Positions 49,499-51,730 of a DNA stretch of 51,730 nucleotides are shown one piece after another. Numbering within the stretch: position 1 is the stretch's first letter; each line of letters opens with the position of its first letter. This DNA is from JAZSNA01 sp045536135 (GTDB lineage Bacteria; Pseudomonadota; Alphaproteobacteria; CAAHEQ01; UBA3637), in assembly GCA_045536135.1 (NCBI GenBank), contig JAZSNA010000008.1, positions 1-51,730 of the forward strand. The letters run 5' to 3'. Below the pieces are notes generated by a model. It saw only the letters and a list, made by a program, of their open reading frames with translations. It was not told the origin of the DNA and did not search any database. The position numbers and the translations under genes were made by a program.

Positions 49499-51571
49499 CT
49501 ATCCTTTTTTTAAAGGCGGAGCCGGTGGAATTGATGATAATTTTTTTAATTCGGTATCTTTAAAGAAAAGAGGCGAAGAACAATTAATCGGCCGATGAAC
49601 CCATCCGTTCAAATTAATAATTTGTTTGTTCGCATCCAACTTTAAAACACCCGTACCACCGACAAGACCGTCTGATGCCCATTTATATCCGCCACCGTGT
49701 TCAAAAAGTTTAACCTTTGCCCGATAACCGTATTCATATTTTTTACCACCTTCTACCCGTTTTGTTCGTTTCCCGAACATCGAAATCAATCGATTAGTTG
49801 TATTCGGATTATTTTGACGTTTAATAATCGTTGCGGCACATGAACTCATGATAATATTCGTTGTATTTGCTCCATAAACGGAATTTAATTGATGCCAATC
49901 TTGGACACCTAAAAGAAACATTGTTTTTTTGGACCGGCCGAAACAAATACCATCCGCAATACTTTGTAATTTAGGCATTGACGGGAAATCATCTAAAATA
50001 AATCCCATTGGGAATGGTCCAGTTCCGCCTTCATAGGGTCCATTTTCCATTAAATAGCCTGTCATCATATTAATAAACAAGCTACACACCGTTTTGGCCG
50101 AAGAACCGGTAAAATAAAAAGTGACCGGATGATAGCTTCCATCTTGACCTTTTATTCCCCGATAATCCTTATACGAAAAACTGTTAGAACTGGTTCGATC
50201 CCGTACAGCTTGGTTTTTAAATATTTCCAATCCGGTTTGAGCCATTGATAAAACAGAGGCTCTTTGTTTATCCGGTAATGATAGAGTTTGATTTAACTCC
50301 AATAACGCTCGCCGACCATAGCCATAATTAAAAACCTCCATAACCATTAAATCCAAAACCGTTTTCCAAACATCATCATCTGATGCAAATGATGGGTTTT
50401 CCATTTGTTTTTTACGCAAAGCAACCGTCGTATTAAATACAAACTCATTTAATAAATCCAAAAGCATACCATAGGAAGCCTCTTTACCGATATAACTTTT
50501 GGGAACTAAATGCCATGTTCCGATGTGAATATAATTTTCTTCATTTATTTTGAGTTCTTCACACTGTGCAATCGCTTGTTGTATTTCCTTGGTTTGTTGC
50601 ATTCCCTTATAATAGCTTTTTAAAATTTCGTAATCCGAAGCTTCCATCGAACGGGATTTTATTTTTTTCAAAAAATAATCATTTGCCTTAGCTTGTTCAA
50701 CCTTATGAACCAAGTAAAGTGTCAAGCCCGTTAAAGTCGCCCGACCCGATATAACCCAATACGGATCAGTTCCTTCTGGACCGTCTGGCAATAAATAGCC
50801 GGACAATGTATCAATATATCCGTCAATCCCCGACGGAGAAGACGGTAAATTATCTTCAGATAACGGATTCCATGACGGATAAAATATCCCTTTTTCCGGT
50901 TCGTCCGTTTTGGCAAAATCAATATTAAAAACCGGTCCCAATGTCGATCGATAACCACTGGTGGCTTTAAATATATCGCCCTTAATATCATAAATAAACA
51001 GAGCCGAATTATTCAGCATTAAAACATTCGGAATAATAACCGAAGCTGTCTTACCCGATCCCGGACAACCGATACATAAAACAGATCGGGTATCCGGTAA
51101 ATTCATATTTTTTTTCTTTTTACCAATCTGTCCCAAAAAGAAATATCCGCCATTCAAAAGGCCCATTTTTTTAACATCTTCCATAATTGCTGAACGAGCA
51201 GATCCTTGGGTTTGAAGGTAGTATTCGTTAGGATTATCCGCAATAATCCACCACATTTTAACACAATAAATTAAAAACGGAATAAATAAAATTTTCCACA
51301 TAAAAAATGATGCCCATGTTATATGTTGCGGTTCATAAAACAAATAACGATAAAACCATTTTTTATAAGTCAGGTAAAATACTGAAAACGGATTATACCA
51401 ATTATGGGAAATAAAGTCCTTAACTTCCCACCAATTCATCCCCTTATCCCATAATAAAAACAGCGGAGTTAAAATCAACAAAGACAAATACAATGGGATA
51501 CCCCAAAGCAAGGCTCTTTTCAGAACATACATATAGGCTTTAATTTGTTTTTTTCGGACATCAGAAAACAT
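49499..51571 (-). CDS. type IV secretion coupling protein, VirD4/TraG type
   Basis: About 690 aa. This inner-membrane ATPase recruits substrates to a type IV secretion channel. The N-terminus has membrane spans (ALLWGIPLYLSLLILTPLFL, then FFMWKILFIPFLIYCVKMWW). The motor domain has Walker A GCPGSGKTASVI (about residues 168-179) and Walker B GFILDDFPSMP (about 520-530), and SRVLSMAQTG-like and FTGSSAKTV segments match TraG proteins. It ends in a Pro/Lys tail (SSIPPAPPLKKG). ATG at 51571 is preferred over TTG at 51577; it starts 2 bp after the preceding gene. It is 35 kb from the VirB6-like operon, transcribed in the opposite direction. Confidence 0.9.
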   Translation of the reverse strand: MFSDVRKKQIKAYMYVLKRALLWGIPLYLSLLILTPLFLLWDKGMNWWEVKDFISHNWYNPFSVFYLTYKKWFYRYLFYEPQHITWASFFMWKILFIPFLIYCVKMWWIIADNPNEYYLQTQGSARSAIMEDVKKMGLLNGGYFFLGQIGKKKKNMNLPDTRSVLCIGCPGSGKTASVIIPNVLMLNNSALFIYDIKGDIFKATSGYRSTLGPVFNIDFAKTDEPEKGIFYPSWNPLSEDNLPSSPSGIDGYIDTLSGYLLPDGPEGTDPYWVISGRATLTGLTLYLVHKVEQAKANDYFLKKIKSRSMEASDYEILKSYYKGMQQTKEIQQAIAQCEELKINEENYIHIGTWHLVPKSYIGKEASYGMLLDLLNEFVFNTTVALRKKQMENPSFASDDDVWKTVLDLMVMEVFNYGYGRRALLELNQTLSLPDKQRASVLSMAQTGLEIFKNQAVRDRTSSNSFSYKDYRGIKGQDGSYHPVTFYFTGSSAKTVCSLFINMMTGYLMENGPYEGGTGPFPMGFILDDFPSMPKLQSIADGICFGRSKKTMFLLGVQDWHQLNSVYGANTTNIIMSSCAATIIKRQNNPNTTNRLISMFGKRTKRVEGGKKYEYGYRAKVKLFEHGGGYKWASDGLVGGTGVLKLDANKQIINLNGWVHRPINCSSPLFFKDTELKKLSSIPPAPPLKKG

Positions 51572-51573
51572 TT

Positions 51574-51730
51574 TCAAGCTCTCTTATTTAAATGTATCGG
51601 AGGCAAATTAAATTCATCATTTGTTCCAACAACGGTTGTTGTTTTTTTCTCTTGATATTCTTTTTCTTCTTTTTGACGTTGTTTTTCAGCTAATTTTTGT
51701 TTTAATTTCCACTCCATCAATTCTAATTCT
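51574..51730 (-). CDS. 3' end of a gene upstream of the coupling protein (partial)
   Basis: The last 52 codons of a gene run in from the right edge. The visible part is highly charged and helical (ELELMEWKLKQKLAEKQRQK, then KEEKEYQEKKTTT), ending with VVGTNDEFNLPPIHLNKRA. Its stop lies 2 bp before the coupling-protein ATG, so the two form one operon. It may be another secretion component, but the fragment is too short to classify. Confidence 0.6.
   Translation of the reverse strand, partial: ELELMEWKLKQKLAEKQRQKEEKEYQEKKTTTVVGTNDEFNLPPIHLNKRA

Overview
The window is AT-rich and reads as a chromosomal segment of an alphaproteobacterium. Its DUF4167-type protein (20879-21271) and small ribbon-helix-helix protein (35659-35877) resemble families I know mainly from that class. 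Several features suggest a host- or gut-associated lineage, of the Rickettsiales/Holosporales or uncultured gut-alphaproteobacterial kind: five tandem VirB6/TrbL-like genes, a VirD4-type coupling protein, an ankyrin protein and two coiled-coil/leucine-rich paralogues. The lineage is an inference. No 16S rRNA or other decisive marker is present.

Layout. Positions 1-1600 hold a possible integrase remnant, tRNA-Leu(UAA) and two small unknown genes on the minus strand. Positions 1668-14575 form one long plus-strand operon. It holds five consecutive VirB6/TrbL-like membrane proteins, each with a C-[W/F]-x-C motif. These are followed by a double-HTH regulator, two soluble unknown proteins (one strongly acidic with an internal repeat), a secretin-like lipoprotein, a Pro-rich single-span membrane protein and a small unknown protein. 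Positions 14633-22290 carry ppa, an RND efflux pair, a GNAT acetyltransferase with a VanX-like dipeptidase, the DUF4167 gene, and a possible FliM-like/membrane pair. Positions 22280-33681 are mostly minus-strand housekeeping genes: rnr, ppiD-like, a glycosyltransferase, tRNA-Ser(CGA), a PAS sensor without a kinase, comM, a lipoprotein, ettA and dut. Positions 33798-36304 look accessory: tRNA-Pro(CGG), a gene-poor stretch with inverted repeats, an ankyrin gene, gene fragments and an RHH protein. Positions 36357-44572 carry lysS, mnmA, a Ca2+/Na+ antiporter, aspS and a pair of coiled-coil/LRR-like paralogues. Positions 44728-51730 carry ppdK, a membrane-anchored DsbA-like protein, rimI, tsaB, a VirD4/TraG coupling ATPase and the tail of another gene.

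How the genes may work together. The VirB6-like array, secretin-like lipoprotein and Pro-rich protein could form the inner- and outer-membrane parts of an unusual type IV secretion machine. The VirD4-like ATPase would be its substrate receptor, and the ankyrin and LRR-like proteins are plausible but unproven substrates. The CxxC motifs are predicted to face the periplasm, so the DsbA-like protein is a candidate oxidant or isomerase for them. All of this is inference from position and sequence character.

Regulation. At least a dozen promoters of the form CTTGNN/TTGNNN - 17 bp - TANNNT can be read. Two genes (aspS and the gene at 21320) have their Shine-Dalgarno sequence inside a perfect hairpin arm, which suggests translational control.
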